Made by a program: the position numbers and the translations under genes. From NCBI GenBank assembly GCA_041228335.1, contig CP166130.1, forward strand, positions 2,575,001 through 2,639,000: DNA of 64,000 nucleotides, written 5' to 3'. Positions 1-10,669 of this stretch are shown in pieces (the first letter of the stretch is position 1; each line of letters opens with the position of its first letter). This DNA is from Alphaproteobacteria bacterium LSUCC0684. GTDB taxonomy: Bacteria > Pseudomonadota > Alphaproteobacteria > Puniceispirillales > UBA1172. The notes beneath the pieces were generated by a model that saw nothing but the letters and a program-made list of their open reading frames with translations, was not told where the DNA came from and searched no databases.

Positions 1-991
1 CGCGGTCGGGCGCGAAATGCTCCAGACATTGGCGGAACGGAATTTCCCGGCTGATTCTGTCCATGCCCTGGCCTCACGCGGGTCGGTGGGCAAGATGATT
101 TCCTATGGTGAAGATAGGGATATCACCGTTGAAGCATTGGAGAGTTTTGACTTCTCAAAGGTTGATATCGTGCTGTTTTCCGCCGGTGGCAGCGTGGCCA
201 AGGAATACGCCCCCAAAGCCGGTGCCGCCGGAGCGGTGGTGATCGACAATTCGTCGGCTTTCCGTATGGATGATGACGTCCCGCTCATCGTTCCCGAAGT
301 CAATGGCGATGTGCTGGATGCCTTTCTTGCTGATAAGAACCGCCGCAACATCATCGCCAACCCGAACTGCTCGACCGCCCAGATGGTGGTGGCCTTGAAG
401 CCGCTGCACGAAGCCTATGGGATTCGCCGGGTGGTGGTATCAACCTACCAGGCGGTTTCCGGTGCTGGCCGTGCGGCGATGGATGAGCTCTTCAACCAGA
501 CACGTGGCGTCTTCGTGAATGAGCCGGTTCCGCCGGAGCAGTTCACCAAGGAGATCGCTTTTAACGCCATCCCGCATATCGATGTTTTCCTTGATGATGG
601 TTTCACCAAGGAAGAGTGGAAAATGTCGGCTGAAACCAGGAAGATTCTTGATCCTGCCATCAATGTGGTGGCCCATTGTGTGCGGATTCCCGTCTTCATC
701 GGACATAGCGAGGCGGTCTTCATTGAATGCGAGAAACCGCTTGATGAAGACGCCGCCCGCGATCTTCTTCGCAAGGCCGAAGGCGTGATCGTGATCGATC
801 ACCGAGTTGATGAAGGCTATGTAACGCCAAAGGAAAGCGCGGGGGAGGATGCGGTCTATATCTCAAGGCTACGGCGTGATCCAACCGTTGAAAACGGCCT
901 CGTCTTCTGGTGTGTATCCGATAACCTGCGCAAAGGTGCGGCGCTCAATTCGGTTCAGATTGCCGAAGAACTCGTCAAGCGTGGTCTCTGA
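1..991 (+). CDS. asd: Aspartate-semialdehyde dehydrogenase, 5' end cut by the window
   Basis: Reduces L-aspartyl-4-phosphate to aspartate semialdehyde with NADPH, the branch point to lysine/diaminopimelate, threonine and methionine. The frame is open from base 2 and the first visible residues, AVGREMLQTLAERNFP, match the part just after the N-terminal GATGAVG nucleotide-binding turn, so the true start lies a few codons upstream of the window. The catalytic cysteine is in NPNCSTAQM (about nt 361-385), and the C-terminal half has the usual GHSEAV and LVFWCVSDNLRKGAA segments. The 3' end overlaps the convergent pyridoxal kinase gene by 17 bases. Identity is firm; only the start is missing. Confidence 0.96.
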   Translation, partial: AVGREMLQTLAERNFPADSVHALASRGSVGKMISYGEDRDITVEALESFDFSKVDIVLFSAGGSVAKEYAPKAGAAGAVVIDNSSAFRMDDDVPLIVPEVNGDVLDAFLADKNRRNIIANPNCSTAQMVVALKPLHEAYGIRRVVVSTYQAVSGAGRAAMDELFNQTRGVFVNEPVPPEQFTKEIAFNAIPHIDVFLDDGFTKEEWKMSAETRKILDPAINVVAHCVRIPVFIGHSEAVFIECEKPLDEDAARDLLRKAEGVIVIDHRVDEGYVTPKESAGEDAVYISRLRRDPTVENGLVFWCVSDNLRKGAALNSVQIAEELVKRGL

Positions 992-1808
992 TACGGCTGG
1001 CCGTCTGGCGGACGGCATCGAGCGATATATTGTTCAGATTTTCATTATCGCTGTGCCGTAGCACGTCATCTGCAAGCTGGCTTGCAGAGGTGGCAGCGTC
1101 TTTCCAGCTGGCACCGTTCAGCCAATGGACCATCAGCAGGGCAGCAAAGAGATCGCCAGCACCGGAATACCCGCCACGGTTACGAACAAGAGCAGGTTTT
1201 TCAAATACCGTCATGCCAGATCGGTCGATCCACGCATCAGCGATGCCTGATGGCAGCGCAATACCGGTCACGGCAACACCTTCGATATTGGGATGTGTTG
1301 CGATGATACCGAAAGCGGCCTTTTCGGCGGCCTCCGGGCCGGTGATAGAAGAAGAAGTCAGGTAGCCAAGCTCAAAGGCGTTAGGGGTCAGGATGCTGGC
1401 CTCGGGCAGCAGGCACTCAAGCACGCCGTCTGCCACCGCCTTGTCGACATAGATCCGGCCATGATCACCGATGGCAGGATCAAGAAGCACCGGACCGTTA
1501 CTTTCCTGCCGGTAGCGGGCAAGGGCATCTTTGATGGGGGTAACCTGCCCGGCCCGGCCAATATAGCCGATCATGATCGCGGCGAAATCTGCCCAGATGC
1601 CAAGCTTGGAAAGACCACCGAGAAGATCGGCAAATTCGGTATCAGGCAGCGAGCCCCCGGCGCGAAATCCATGCCCGGGATGGGCTGTCAGTTGGACGGT
1701 ATCAATCCGGCAGAGATGATGTCGTGATCCGGCCATCACCAGTTCTGCCATGGTATTTCCCACCGCCCCGTAAGTGACCGCGGACTGAATTGAAAGAAGC
1801 GCCGACAT
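975..1808 (-). CDS. pdxY: Pyridoxal kinase (PdxY-like)
   Basis: Predicted ribokinase-fold enzyme phosphorylating pyridoxal in vitamin B6 salvage. 277 residues from the ATG at 1808, close to the usual 280-290. The N-terminus MSALLSIQSAVTYGAVGN matches the family opening (IQS.V..G.VGN), and the anion-hole/catalytic motif is GGYSGAGDLFAALL near the C-terminus. The frame continues upstream to a TTG at 1874, but that extension has no family resemblance. The start region is divergent from sdhC. It could be PdxK rather than PdxY; the sequence does not decide. Confidence 0.85.
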   Translation of the reverse strand: MSALLSIQSAVTYGAVGNTMAELVMAGSRHHLCRIDTVQLTAHPGHGFRAGGSLPDTEFADLLGGLSKLGIWADFAAIMIGYIGRAGQVTPIKDALARYRQESNGPVLLDPAIGDHGRIYVDKAVADGVLECLLPEASILTPNAFELGYLTSSSITGPEAAEKAAFGIIATHPNIEGVAVTGIALPSGIADAWIDRSGMTVFEKPALVRNRGGYSGAGDLFAALLMVHWLNGASWKDAATSASQLADDVLRHSDNENLNNISLDAVRQTASRIRDHA

Positions 1809-1892
1809 GAAAGTCTTTCTGCGTTTTTTGAAAACGTCGTTCCGGATAATCTCTCCAAGGCCCAAACGCGACAATTTAGTCTTCTGCTAACA

Positions 1893-1922
1893 TTGACTAA
1901 GGGCATATGATAGATGATATAT
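1893..1922 (+). promoter_or_regulatory. Possible sdhC promoter
   Basis: TTGACT at 1893-1898 resembles a -35 box and is followed after 16-18 bases by an AT-rich stretch (GATATATAT) that could hold the -10. It lies about 25 bases before the sdhC start in the 139-base pdxY/sdhC divergent gap. The -10 match is weak. Confidence 0.3.
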
Positions 1923-1947
1923 ATCTTGTAGAGGAAAGGTTGACAAC

Positions 1948-2328
1948 ATGGTGCAGGAACGCCCGCTTTCACCACATTTGATGATTTACCGTCGGCAACT
2001 AACGTCGATGATGTCAATCAGCCATCGTCTTTCCGGTGCGACGCTGGCAGCGGGCAGTCTCATGCTTGTCTGGTGGGTGGCGGCGCTGGCCAGCGGGCCT
2101 GAATATTACAGCATGGTTCAGGCCATCATGATGAGCATTCCGGCACGCATGGTGCTCTTCGGTTTTACCGCGGCGATATTCTATCATCTCAGCAACGGAA
2201 TTCGTCATCTTTTCTGGGATTTCGGCATTGGACTGACCATCGAAGGCGTCTACCGGAGCGGATATGTGGTCATGGCCTCAACCCTGGTGCTGACGCTGGG
2301 GCTTTGGGCCCTGGTCCTGTTTGGATAG
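1948..2328 (+). CDS. sdhC: Succinate dehydrogenase cytochrome b556 subunit
   Basis: Larger membrane anchor of respiratory complex II, binding heme b and ubiquinone. 126 residues, three hydrophobic segments (about residues 30-50, 68-85, 105-125). Family signatures are RPLSPHLMIYR near the N-terminus, SISHRLSG (quinone-site region) and FYHLSNGIRHLFWD, which carries the heme-ligand histidine. A GAGGAAAGG ribosome site precedes the ATG. First gene of sdhCDAB. Confidence 0.96.
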   Translation: MVQERPLSPHLMIYRRQLTSMMSISHRLSGATLAAGSLMLVWWVAALASGPEYYSMVQAIMMSIPARMVLFGFTAAIFYHLSNGIRHLFWDFGIGLTIEGVYRSGYVVMASTLVLTLGLWALVLFG

Positions 2329-2339
2329 GGGAGAGAGTT

Positions 2340-2729
2340 TTGGCGGCAAGTTCATCCATGCGATCAGCACTCGGCAAGGCCCGAAGCCTGGGTTCGGCGC
2401 GCACCGGTGTCAGCCACTGGTGGTCGCAGCGGCTCACGGCCATCGGAATGATACCGCTGGTGCTCTATCTGATTGCCGGTCTCGTTCTGCATGCCGGCGC
2501 TGAATACGATGCCGCCCGGGCCTGGATCTCAACACCGTTCAATGCGACAGCGGCCCTGCTCTTCTTTGGTGTTGGCTTTTATCATGCCAGTCTCGGGGTT
2601 CAGGTTATTATCGAAGACTATATTTCGAATGAGCGGCGGCGCCTTCTGGCGCTGGTCGCTTCCAAGATGATGTTGACCGGGCTTGCAGCGCTGTCACTTT
2701 TCAGTGTTCTTTCAGTAGCTTTTGCCTGA
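2340..2729 (+). CDS. sdhD: Succinate dehydrogenase membrane anchor subunit
   Basis: Smaller membrane anchor of complex II, sharing heme b with SdhC. Three hydrophobic segments; the heme-ligand histidine lies in [15 protein letters not shown]. The start is uncertain. I chose the TTG at 2340 (129 residues) because a GGGGAGAGAG ribosome site lies just upstream and it follows the sdhC stop by 11 bases; an ATG at 2358 is the alternative. A longer frame from 2304 would overlap sdhC and is less likely. The 3' end is 13 bases before sdhA. Confidence 0.93.
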   Translation: MAASSSMRSALGKARSLGSARTGVSHWWSQRLTAIGMIPLVLYLIAGLVLHAGAEYDAARAWISTPFNATAALLFFGVGFYHASLGVQVIIEDYISNERRRLLALVASKMMLTGLAALSLFSVLSVAFA

Positions 2730-2742
2730 GAAAGGGTATTTC

Positions 2743-4533
2743 ATGGCTGCGTATGAGATTACCGATCATTATTATGATGTGGTGGTAGTTGGTGCTGGTG
2801 GCGCCGGGTTGCGCGCAACCCTCGGCATGGCTACGGCCGGGTTGAAGACGGCCTGTATCACCAAGGTTTTCCCCACCCGAAGCCACACGGTGGCAGCCCA
2901 GGGCGGTATTGGCGCTGCTCTCAACAATATGGGTGAAGGCGACAACTGGCGCTTTCACATGTACGATACGGTCAAGGGCTCGGACTGGCTCGGCGATCAG
3001 GACGCAATCGAATACATGTGCCGGAATGCCATTCCTTCGGTGATTGAACTTGAACATTATGGTGTGCCGTTTTCACGCACCGATGAAGGCAAGGTCTATC
3101 AACGTCCTTTTGGTGGCCATACGCTCGATTATGGAAAATCAATGGCCCGGCGTGCCTGCGCGGCGGCAGACCGGACCGGTCATGCCATTCTGCACACGCT
3201 TTATCAGCAATGCATCAAACACCGTGCGGAATTCTTTGTCGAATACTTTGCCCTTGATCTGCTGATGGATGAAGAAAGTGTGTGTCGCGGGGTCATCGCA
3301 CTTTGTCTTGAGGATGGAACCATACACCGCTTCCACGGACAGCGGACGGTGCTGGCCACCGGCGGTTATGGCCGTGTCTATTTCTCCTGTACCTCAGCCC
3401 ATACCTGTACCGGTGACGGTAATGCCATGGCGCTCAGGGCAGGCTTGCCGCTTCAGGATATGGAATTTGTTCAGTTTCATCCGACCGGGGTATATGGCGC
3501 CGGTGTGCTGATCACCGAAGGTGCCCGTGGTGAAGGGGGATATCTGACCAATTCCGAAGGTGAGCGGTTCATGGAACGTTACGCGCCGACGGCAAAGGAT
3601 CTGGCGTCGCGTGATGTTGTCAGCCGCGCCATGACGATGGAAATCAACGAAGGGCGCGGGGTTGGCCCGAACAAGGACCATATTCTTCTGCATCTTGAGC
3701 ATATTGATGCAAGTACCCTGGCCGAACGCCTGCCGGGTATTACCGAAACAGCACGGATTTTCTGTGGCGTTGATGTAACGCGGGAACCGATCCCGGTTCT
3801 GCCTACGGTGCATTACAATATGGGTGGAATTCCCACCAATTATCATGGTGAGGTGCTCTCACCAACCGAAGACGATCCGAACCGTGTTGCTCCGGGGCTT
3901 ATGGCAATTGGTGAGGCGGCTTGCGTCTCGGTGCATGGAGCCAACCGTCTTGGCACCAATTCACTTCTTGATATTGTTGTCTTCGGCCGCGCGGCGGCGT
4001 ATCGCGCCGGGGCAACGGTGGAGCCTGGATCACCTCATGCGCCAATTCCAGAGGTGGCAACCGATAAGGCCCTTGATCGACTTGACCGGATGCGCCACGC
4101 TCGGGGCAGTGCCTCAACCAGTGTGATCAGGGACGCCATGCAGCAGGTCATGCAGCGTCATGCCGCGGTCTTCCGCTCCAGCCAGTCGCTGACTGAAGGT
4201 GTTGAGAAAATGGATCAGGTGGCAAGCCGGATGGCCGATATCAGCATCAATGATACGACCATGATCTGGAATACGGATCTGATTGAAGCACTGGAACTTG
4301 ATAACCTCATGTCTCAGGCGCTGGTGACCATGAGGTCAGCCGAACAGCGTCACGAATCCCGCGGGGCTCACGCCCATGAAGATTACCCGGAACGTGATGA
4401 CAAGGAATGGATGAAACATACGGTCATGTGGATGGATGATAAAAACAACTCATCCCTTGGGTATCGTCCGGTGCAGATGAACACACTGACCAATGATGTG
4501 GAACCGGTGCCACCGGTTGCCCGGGTATATTAA
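2743..4533 (+). CDS. sdhA: Succinate dehydrogenase flavoprotein subunit
   Basis: Catalytic subunit of complex II, oxidising succinate to fumarate with covalently bound FAD on the cytoplasmic face. 596 residues from the ATG at 2743. The dinucleotide-binding motif [13 protein letters not shown] is near residue 18, [15 protein letters not shown] holds the FAD-linking histidine, and [21 protein letters not shown] and [15 protein letters not shown] are active-site and FAD-binding segments. An in-frame start at 2722 lies inside sdhD and has no ribosome site. Full length and intact. Confidence 0.98.
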   Translation: MAAYEITDHYYDVVVVGAGGAGLRATLGMATAGLKTACITKVFPTRSHTVAAQGGIGAALNNMGEGDNWRFHMYDTVKGSDWLGDQDAIEYMCRNAIPSVIELEHYGVPFSRTDEGKVYQRPFGGHTLDYGKSMARRACAAADRTGHAILHTLYQQCIKHRAEFFVEYFALDLLMDEESVCRGVIALCLEDGTIHRFHGQRTVLATGGYGRVYFSCTSAHTCTGDGNAMALRAGLPLQDMEFVQFHPTGVYGAGVLITEGARGEGGYLTNSEGERFMERYAPTAKDLASRDVVSRAMTMEINEGRGVGPNKDHILLHLEHIDASTLAERLPGITETARIFCGVDVTREPIPVLPTVHYNMGGIPTNYHGEVLSPTEDDPNRVAPGLMAIGEAACVSVHGANRLGTNSLLDIVVFGRAAAYRAGATVEPGSPHAPIPEVATDKALDRLDRMRHARGSASTSVIRDAMQQVMQRHAAVFRSSQSLTEGVEKMDQVASRMADISINDTTMIWNTDLIEALELDNLMSQALVTMRSAEQRHESRGAHAHEDYPERDDKEWMKHTVMWMDDKNNSSLGYRPVQMNTLTNDVEPVPPVARVY

Positions 4534-4567
4534 TTGATCAAGATGGACCTATAGCAAGGACTGAGAA

Positions 4568-5347
4568 ATGGCTGAATTTACTCTGCCGAAGAATTCCAAA
4601 GTCAAAAAAGGGAAAATCCATCCCCAGCCTAAAGGCGCAACCCGGACCAAGACGTTCAATATCTATCGCTGGTCACCTGAAGATGACGCCAATCCCCGCA
4701 TGGACAGCTACACGATTGATCTCGATGACTGTGGGCCGATGGTGCTTGACGCGCTGATCAAGATCAAGGGGGAGACGGATTCCACCCTGACATTCCGCCG
4801 GTCCTGCCGCGAAGGCATCTGCGGGTCTTGCTCGATGAATATCGATGGCACCAATACGCTGGCCTGCCTGAAGGCTATCGATGATGTCAAGGATGACGTG
4901 AATATCTATCCCCTGCCGCATATGCCGGTGGTCAAGGATCTTGTACCTGATCTGAGCCGGGCCTACGCCCAGCTGGCATCAGTGGAGCCATGGATGAAGG
5001 CAGATACCCCGGCCCCTGAAGGTGCAGAACGCCGCCAGAGCCCGGAAGAGCGGGAAAAGCTGGATGGATTGTGGGAATGTGTCTTGTGTTTCAGTTGTTC
5101 GACGGCCTGCCCGAGCTACTGGTGGAATGGCGACCGCTACCTTGGCCCCGCCGTACTGCTTCAGGCCTATAGGTGGATTGCCGACAGCCGGGATGAACAT
5201 ACAGGCGACCGTCTTGATGCGCTCGAAGATCCGTTCCGGCTCTATCGATGCCATACCATTATGAACTGCACCAAGACCTGCCCCAAGGGGCTTAATCCGG
5301 GCAAGGCAATTGCTGAGATCAAGAAACTTCAGCTTGAACGCCAGTAG
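4568..5347 (+). CDS. sdhB: Succinate dehydrogenase iron-sulfur subunit
   Basis: Carries electrons from FAD to quinone through three clusters. 259 residues. The [2Fe-2S] ligands are in [15 protein letters not shown] with a later C (NTLAC), the [4Fe-4S] ligands in [12 protein letters not shown], and the [3Fe-4S] ligands in [17 protein letters not shown]. All ten or so ligand cysteines are present. It follows sdhA by 34 bases and completes the sdhCDAB operon. Confidence 0.98.
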   Translation: MAEFTLPKNSKVKKGKIHPQPKGATRTKTFNIYRWSPEDDANPRMDSYTIDLDDCGPMVLDALIKIKGETDSTLTFRRSCREGICGSCSMNIDGTNTLACLKAIDDVKDDVNIYPLPHMPVVKDLVPDLSRAYAQLASVEPWMKADTPAPEGAERRQSPEEREKLDGLWECVLCFSCSTACPSYWWNGDRYLGPAVLLQAYRWIADSRDEHTGDRLDALEDPFRLYRCHTIMNCTKTCPKGLNPGKAIAEIKKLQLERQ

Positions 5348-5392
5348 AGGTCGGGCTTCGGCTTGTATCTCACCGTCAAGGTGGGGGCAGAT

Positions 5393-6460
5393 ATGTTGCT
5401 GACCGCCGAATACGACCGCCGAATCAACGAAGGCCGTCTTAAGGATGATCCTGCCCAGCGGGCTGTCCTGCCACATCTGGATGAATTGGCCGCGGCACTG
5501 GTTTCACCTGCCCGGGAGATAAACAGATTCCTTCCTTTTCGCCGCGTCTTACCACCAAAAGGACTTTATCTCTGGGGTGGTGTCGGGCGCGGTAAATCCA
5601 TGCTGATGGATATGTTTGCTGCGGCCATCAATGGCAAGGTGCGCGCGCGCCGGTTTCATTTTCATGACTTCATGGTGTCGGTGCATGATCGTATTCACGC
5701 GCCAGAACTAAGCAGATCAGCTGATCCGGCCCGGGAGGTTGCGCGCAGCATTGCCGATGGGGCAAAGGTGATCTGTTTTGATGAAATGGAAATCCGCGAT
5801 ATTGCCGATGCCATGATTGTCGCCCGTGTCATCGAAGGCTTCATGGATGGGGGCGGGGTGCTGGTAACAACATCAAACCGGCATCCCGACTGTCTCTATG
5901 AAGGCGGACTTCATCGCGAAAGATTCCTGCCATTCATTGAACTCATCAAGGCAAGGATGACCGTTCATGAACTGGCAAGCCAGGTAGACTGGCGGCAACA
6001 GATCCGGAAAGGCATGGCGGGCTGGTACACGCCCCTTGGTCAAGATAGCGATATTGCCATGGAGAAGGCATTTGACCAGCTCCGCGGCGGTGTGCCAGAA
6101 ATGCCCCAGACCATCGAAGTCGCCGGAAGAAAGATCGAGGTGCCGCGTGCTGCCGGATCGGTTGCCATGATGGGGTTTGATCACCTCTGCTCGCAACCTC
6201 TTGCGGCTCGTGACTATTTGGTGCTTGCTGACCGGTTTTCCGGTCTGCTGATCACGGGTATACCGGTGCTGGATGATATGCTTCGCAACGAAGCTCGCCG
6301 CTTTATGTGGCTGGTGGATGCATTTTATGACCGTGGCCGCTTTCTTGTCTGCTCGGCGGCGGCTGGTATAGACAAGCTTTATCAAGGCGATGCCTGGAAA
6401 AAGGAATTTCCGCGCACGCAATCCCGCCTTGTGGAAATGACCGTGGTTCCACCGAGGTAA
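5393..6460 (+). CDS. zapE: Cell division protein ZapE (AFG1-like ATPase)
   Basis: AFG1/ZapE-family P-loop ATPase. In E. coli ZapE acts on FtsZ rings under stress, and the mitochondrial homologue helps respiratory-complex turnover. 355 residues from the ATG at 5393 (GGTGGGGGC upstream); a TTG at 5363 is an alternative start. Walker A is GGVGRGKSMLMDMF, Walker B is VICFDEMEIRDIADAM, and the sensor-like TTSNRHPDCLYEGGLHRERF matches the family. Its place between sdhB and mdh is common in alphaproteobacteria. Confidence 0.93.
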   Translation: MLLTAEYDRRINEGRLKDDPAQRAVLPHLDELAAALVSPAREINRFLPFRRVLPPKGLYLWGGVGRGKSMLMDMFAAAINGKVRARRFHFHDFMVSVHDRIHAPELSRSADPAREVARSIADGAKVICFDEMEIRDIADAMIVARVIEGFMDGGGVLVTTSNRHPDCLYEGGLHRERFLPFIELIKARMTVHELASQVDWRQQIRKGMAGWYTPLGQDSDIAMEKAFDQLRGGVPEMPQTIEVAGRKIEVPRAAGSVAMMGFDHLCSQPLAARDYLVLADRFSGLLITGIPVLDDMLRNEARRFMWLVDAFYDRGRFLVCSAAAGIDKLYQGDAWKKEFPRTQSRLVEMTVVPPR

Positions 6461-6538
6461 AACAGGGAAAAGGCAACGGTTTCTCTTGCAGTCGGAAGCC
6501 TGATCGGCTATGCAAAATCCACTTGGGGATAAAGTCTT

Positions 6539-6552
6539 TAATCCATGGATTA
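6539..6552. promoter_or_regulatory. 14-base perfect palindrome upstream of mdh
   Basis: TAATCCATGGATTA is a perfect inverted repeat in the 198-base zapE-mdh gap, 107 bases before the mdh start. Such a dyad could be a dimeric repressor site controlling mdh. No regulator is encoded nearby and no second copy was noticed, so the function is a guess. Confidence 0.25.
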
Positions 6553-6592
6553 GGCAAGGTGTTGAAGGCTGGCAGACCAGTTCTGCAACTGA

Positions 6593-7621
<1,029 letters not shown>

Positions 7622-7699
7622 CTTCACTCTTATGCGGGTGAAATTGGTCGGAGTGCATGGTGTCCGGGTTTAAATATCTAGTTTAGAGTGCGAAGACAC

Positions 7700-7729
7700 T
7701 TGTCGGAACACATCAAGTCTTTCTATACT
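7700..7729 (+). promoter_or_regulatory. Predicted sigma70-type promoter for sucAB-lpdA
   Basis: TTGTCG (7700-7705) and TATACT (7724-7729) are separated by 18 bases, 28 bases before the sucA start in the 136-base mdh-sucA gap. The -10 matches 5 of 6 consensus bases and the -35 matches 4 of 6. It suggests the 2-oxoglutarate dehydrogenase genes form a separate unit from mdh. Confidence 0.4.
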
Positions 7730-7757
7730 AAGATCGCCTAACGGGCGGGGGTATGTA

Positions 7758-10622
7758 ATGGACAGTGAACAACCGGATCAGGATTTTCTTTCCGGTGCCA
7801 ATGCGGTCTTTATCGCAGAGCTGCAGCAGCGCTGGCGTCAAAACCCAAACAGTGTGGATGCCCAGTGGGCAGCATGGTTCAGCAGTCTTGAACAACTTGG
7901 TGAGGGCCGCGCCGATGGCCCAAGCTGGATGCGTGAAGGCAACCGCATCATCGGTGTTGAAGAGGCAGTAAAAGAAAAGGCCATCCCCAGCACCTTGGGG
8001 ATGGATATCCGGGCGGCAACCCTCGATTCGATCCGAGCGATCATGTTGATCCGCGCCTATCGGATCAGGGGACATCTACAGGCCCATCTTGACCCGCTCA
8101 ATCTTGGCAAGAAAACATATCATCCTGAACTCGACCCCACTACTTACGGGTTTACGGATGCGGATATGGACCGCCCGATCTTTATCAACTATGTCCTGGG
8201 GCTTGAAGTTGCGACTTTGCGTGAGATCCTTTCGATTGTGCATGACACATATTGCGGGACAATCGGGGTTGAATTCATGCACATTCAGGATCCAGATCAG
8301 AAAGCCTGGATTCAGGAACGTATTGAGGGTATTCGCAACCACACCGAATTTACAAAGCGTGGGAAAAAGGCCATTTACGAGCGGCTTGTCTCGGCTGAAA
8401 ATTTTGAGCAGTTTCTTCACAGGAAATATGTCGGCACCAAGCGCTTTGGACTTGATGGCGGGGAGGCAGTTATACCTGCCCTTGAACAGATCCTGAAAAG
8501 AGGCTCTCAGCTTGGACTTAAGGAAGTGGTGGTGGGCATGGCGCATCGTGGCCGGCTTAACGTGCTCCACAATGTGCTTTCCAAGCCTTTCCGTGCGATC
8601 ATTTCTGAATTTCTCGGCAACCCTGCCAACCCGGAAGAAGCAGGCGGCTCTGGCGATGTGAAATATCATATGGGTAATTCCGCCGATCGCGAATTTGATG
8701 GCAATGAGGTTCATCTGACGCTCAATGCCAATCCCTCGCATCTGGAGGTGGTCAATCCGGTAGCCATCGGCCGCACGCGCGCCAAGCAGAATCAGCGTGG
8801 TGACGAGATCAGAAAAGAAGTCCTCAGCCTGATTATTCATGGCGATGCGGCCTTTGCCGGCCAGGGAATTGTGGCCGAGACCTTTGCCTTCTCGGCGTTG
8901 CGTGGTTACCGGACGGGCGGCACGCTCCATATGATCATCAATAACCAGATCGGCTTTACCACCGACCCGTCCTTCTCAAGGTCATCACCCTATCCAACCG
9001 ATGTTGCGAAGATGGTCATGTCACCTATTTTCCATGTCAACTGCGATGATGTGGAATCGGTGGTGCATGTCTGCCGTATCGCCACCGAATTCCGACAGCA
9101 GTTCCAGACCGATGTGGTTGTTGATCTCATCTGTTATCGACGGTTCGGTCATAACGAAGGTGATGAGCCATCGTTCACCCAGCCGATCATGTACAGCACG
9201 ATCAAGGAACATAAGACCGTCCGCCAGATCTATGCCGAGCAACTGATCAGCGAAGGCATCATGACCGAGGATGAGGCTCGAGCCGTCGTTGACGAAAACC
9301 TCAACTATTTAAATGAGGAATTCGAGGCAGGGACGAGCTACCGGCCCAACAAGGCTGACTGGCTTGAAGGCCAATGGTCAGGCTTCCGCGCCGCGCATGG
9401 AGAGGACAGACGTGGGACAACCGCGGTCAGCCGTGCCGCCATCGACACGGTAGCCAAGGTGATGACCACCGTCCCTGAAGGGCTCAAGATACATTCCAAA
9501 CTCCAGCGCGTTATCGACGCAAGACGAAGCGCCATAGAAAGCGGTGAAGGTATTGACTGGGCATGCGCGGAACAACTGGCTTTCGGCACCCTCCTCCTCG
9601 AAGGTCAGGGTGTGCGTCTGTCAGGGCAGGATTCGTGTCGAGGCACCTTCTCCCAGCGCCATGCTGTATTTGTAGATCAGGAAAGCGGCGATCGATACAC
9701 GCCCCTGCATCATATCAGCCCGGATCAGGCCAGTTTCGAAGTGATCGACTCTCCCTTGTCCGAGGCTTCGGTGCTGGGTTTTGAATATGGTTTCAGTCAG
9801 GCTGAACCGAACGCACTTGTCATGTGGGAAGCCCAGTTTGGTGATTTTGCCAATGGAGCGCAGGTGATTGTCGATCAGTTCATTTCTTCCGGTGAAGCGA
9901 AATGGCTGCGGATGAGTGGGCTGGTAATGCTCCTTCCGCATGGCCATGAAGGTCAGGGGCCGGAGCATTCATCGGCCCGGCTGGAACGCTACCTGCAGCT
10001 TTGCGCCGAAGACAATATGCAGGTGGTCAACTGCACGACTCCGGCAAATTACTTCCATGTGCTGCGGCGACAGTTGAAACGGGATTTCCGTAAACCACTG
10101 ATCGTGATGACGCCGAAATCCCTGCTTCGACACCGGCTTTGTGTATCCCGGGTCGATGATCTTCTTGAAGGAACGAGCTTTCATCGCATCATCGATGAAA
10201 ATTCACCATCGATTGCATCAAAGGCACGACGGATCGTTCTGTGTTCCGGCAAGGTATATTACGATCTGCTCGAACAACGGGAAAAGGCTGGGATTAATGA
10301 TATCAGTCTTGTACGGATGGAACAGATCTATCCTTTCCCGCATCGTACATTGAAATCCGTTCTGGAGAAGCGACCTGATGCCGAGGTGATCTGGTGCCAG
10401 GAAGAGCCCCGCAACATGGGGGCATGGTCCTTTGTTGAAAGCCGTATCGAAGAGGTCATGATTGAGGTCGGCGGAGCACATACACGTTCGCGATATATCG
10501 GCCGGGCGGAAGCTGCATCTCCGGCTACCGGAAGTCTGTCCCGACATTTGAAGGAACAGGAAACATTGGTCAATCAGGCTCTTGATATTTCCAGCGCGGT
10601 TAAAAATAGCGCCGCGGAATGA
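7758..10622 (+). CDS. sucA: 2-oxoglutarate dehydrogenase E1 component
   Basis: Thiamine diphosphate-dependent decarboxylase of the 2-oxoglutarate dehydrogenase complex. 954 residues. The short N-terminal segment FLSGANAVFIAELQQRWRQN is the E2-binding type motif. HRGRLNVL and the thiamine-site region HLTLNANPSHLEVVNPVAIG are present, and C-terminal MVLLPHGHEGQGPEHSSAR and EEPRNMGAW are diagnostic. It is complete and followed by sucB after 47 bases. Confidence 0.98.
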   Translation: MDSEQPDQDFLSGANAVFIAELQQRWRQNPNSVDAQWAAWFSSLEQLGEGRADGPSWMREGNRIIGVEEAVKEKAIPSTLGMDIRAATLDSIRAIMLIRAYRIRGHLQAHLDPLNLGKKTYHPELDPTTYGFTDADMDRPIFINYVLGLEVATLREILSIVHDTYCGTIGVEFMHIQDPDQKAWIQERIEGIRNHTEFTKRGKKAIYERLVSAENFEQFLHRKYVGTKRFGLDGGEAVIPALEQILKRGSQLGLKEVVVGMAHRGRLNVLHNVLSKPFRAIISEFLGNPANPEEAGGSGDVKYHMGNSADREFDGNEVHLTLNANPSHLEVVNPVAIGRTRAKQNQRGDEIRKEVLSLIIHGDAAFAGQGIVAETFAFSALRGYRTGGTLHMIINNQIGFTTDPSFSRSSPYPTDVAKMVMSPIFHVNCDDVESVVHVCRIATEFRQQFQTDVVVDLICYRRFGHNEGDEPSFTQPIMYSTIKEHKTVRQIYAEQLISEGIMTEDEARAVVDENLNYLNEEFEAGTSYRPNKADWLEGQWSGFRAAHGEDRRGTTAVSRAAIDTVAKVMTTVPEGLKIHSKLQRVIDARRSAIESGEGIDWACAEQLAFGTLLLEGQGVRLSGQDSCRGTFSQRHAVFVDQESGDRYTPLHHISPDQASFEVIDSPLSEASVLGFEYGFSQAEPNALVMWEAQFGDFANGAQVIVDQFISSGEAKWLRMSGLVMLLPHGHEGQGPEHSSARLERYLQLCAEDNMQVVNCTTPANYFHVLRRQLKRDFRKPLIVMTPKSLLRHRLCVSRVDDLLEGTSFHRIIDENSPSIASKARRIVLCSGKVYYDLLEQREKAGINDISLVRMEQIYPFPHRTLKSVLEKRPDAEVIWCQEEPRNMGAWSFVESRIEEVMIEVGGAHTRSRYIGRAEAASPATGSLSRHLKEQETLVNQALDISSAVKNSAAE

Positions 10623-10669
10623 GCAGATCAGCCGCAAGGGATCTCGCGGCACAGTAAGTGAGGCAAGGC

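Noticed and set aside
8076-8930. Minus-strand open frame (284 codons) opposite sucA
   Set aside because: Lies wholly within the conserved E1 coding region and shows no domain or ribosome site.
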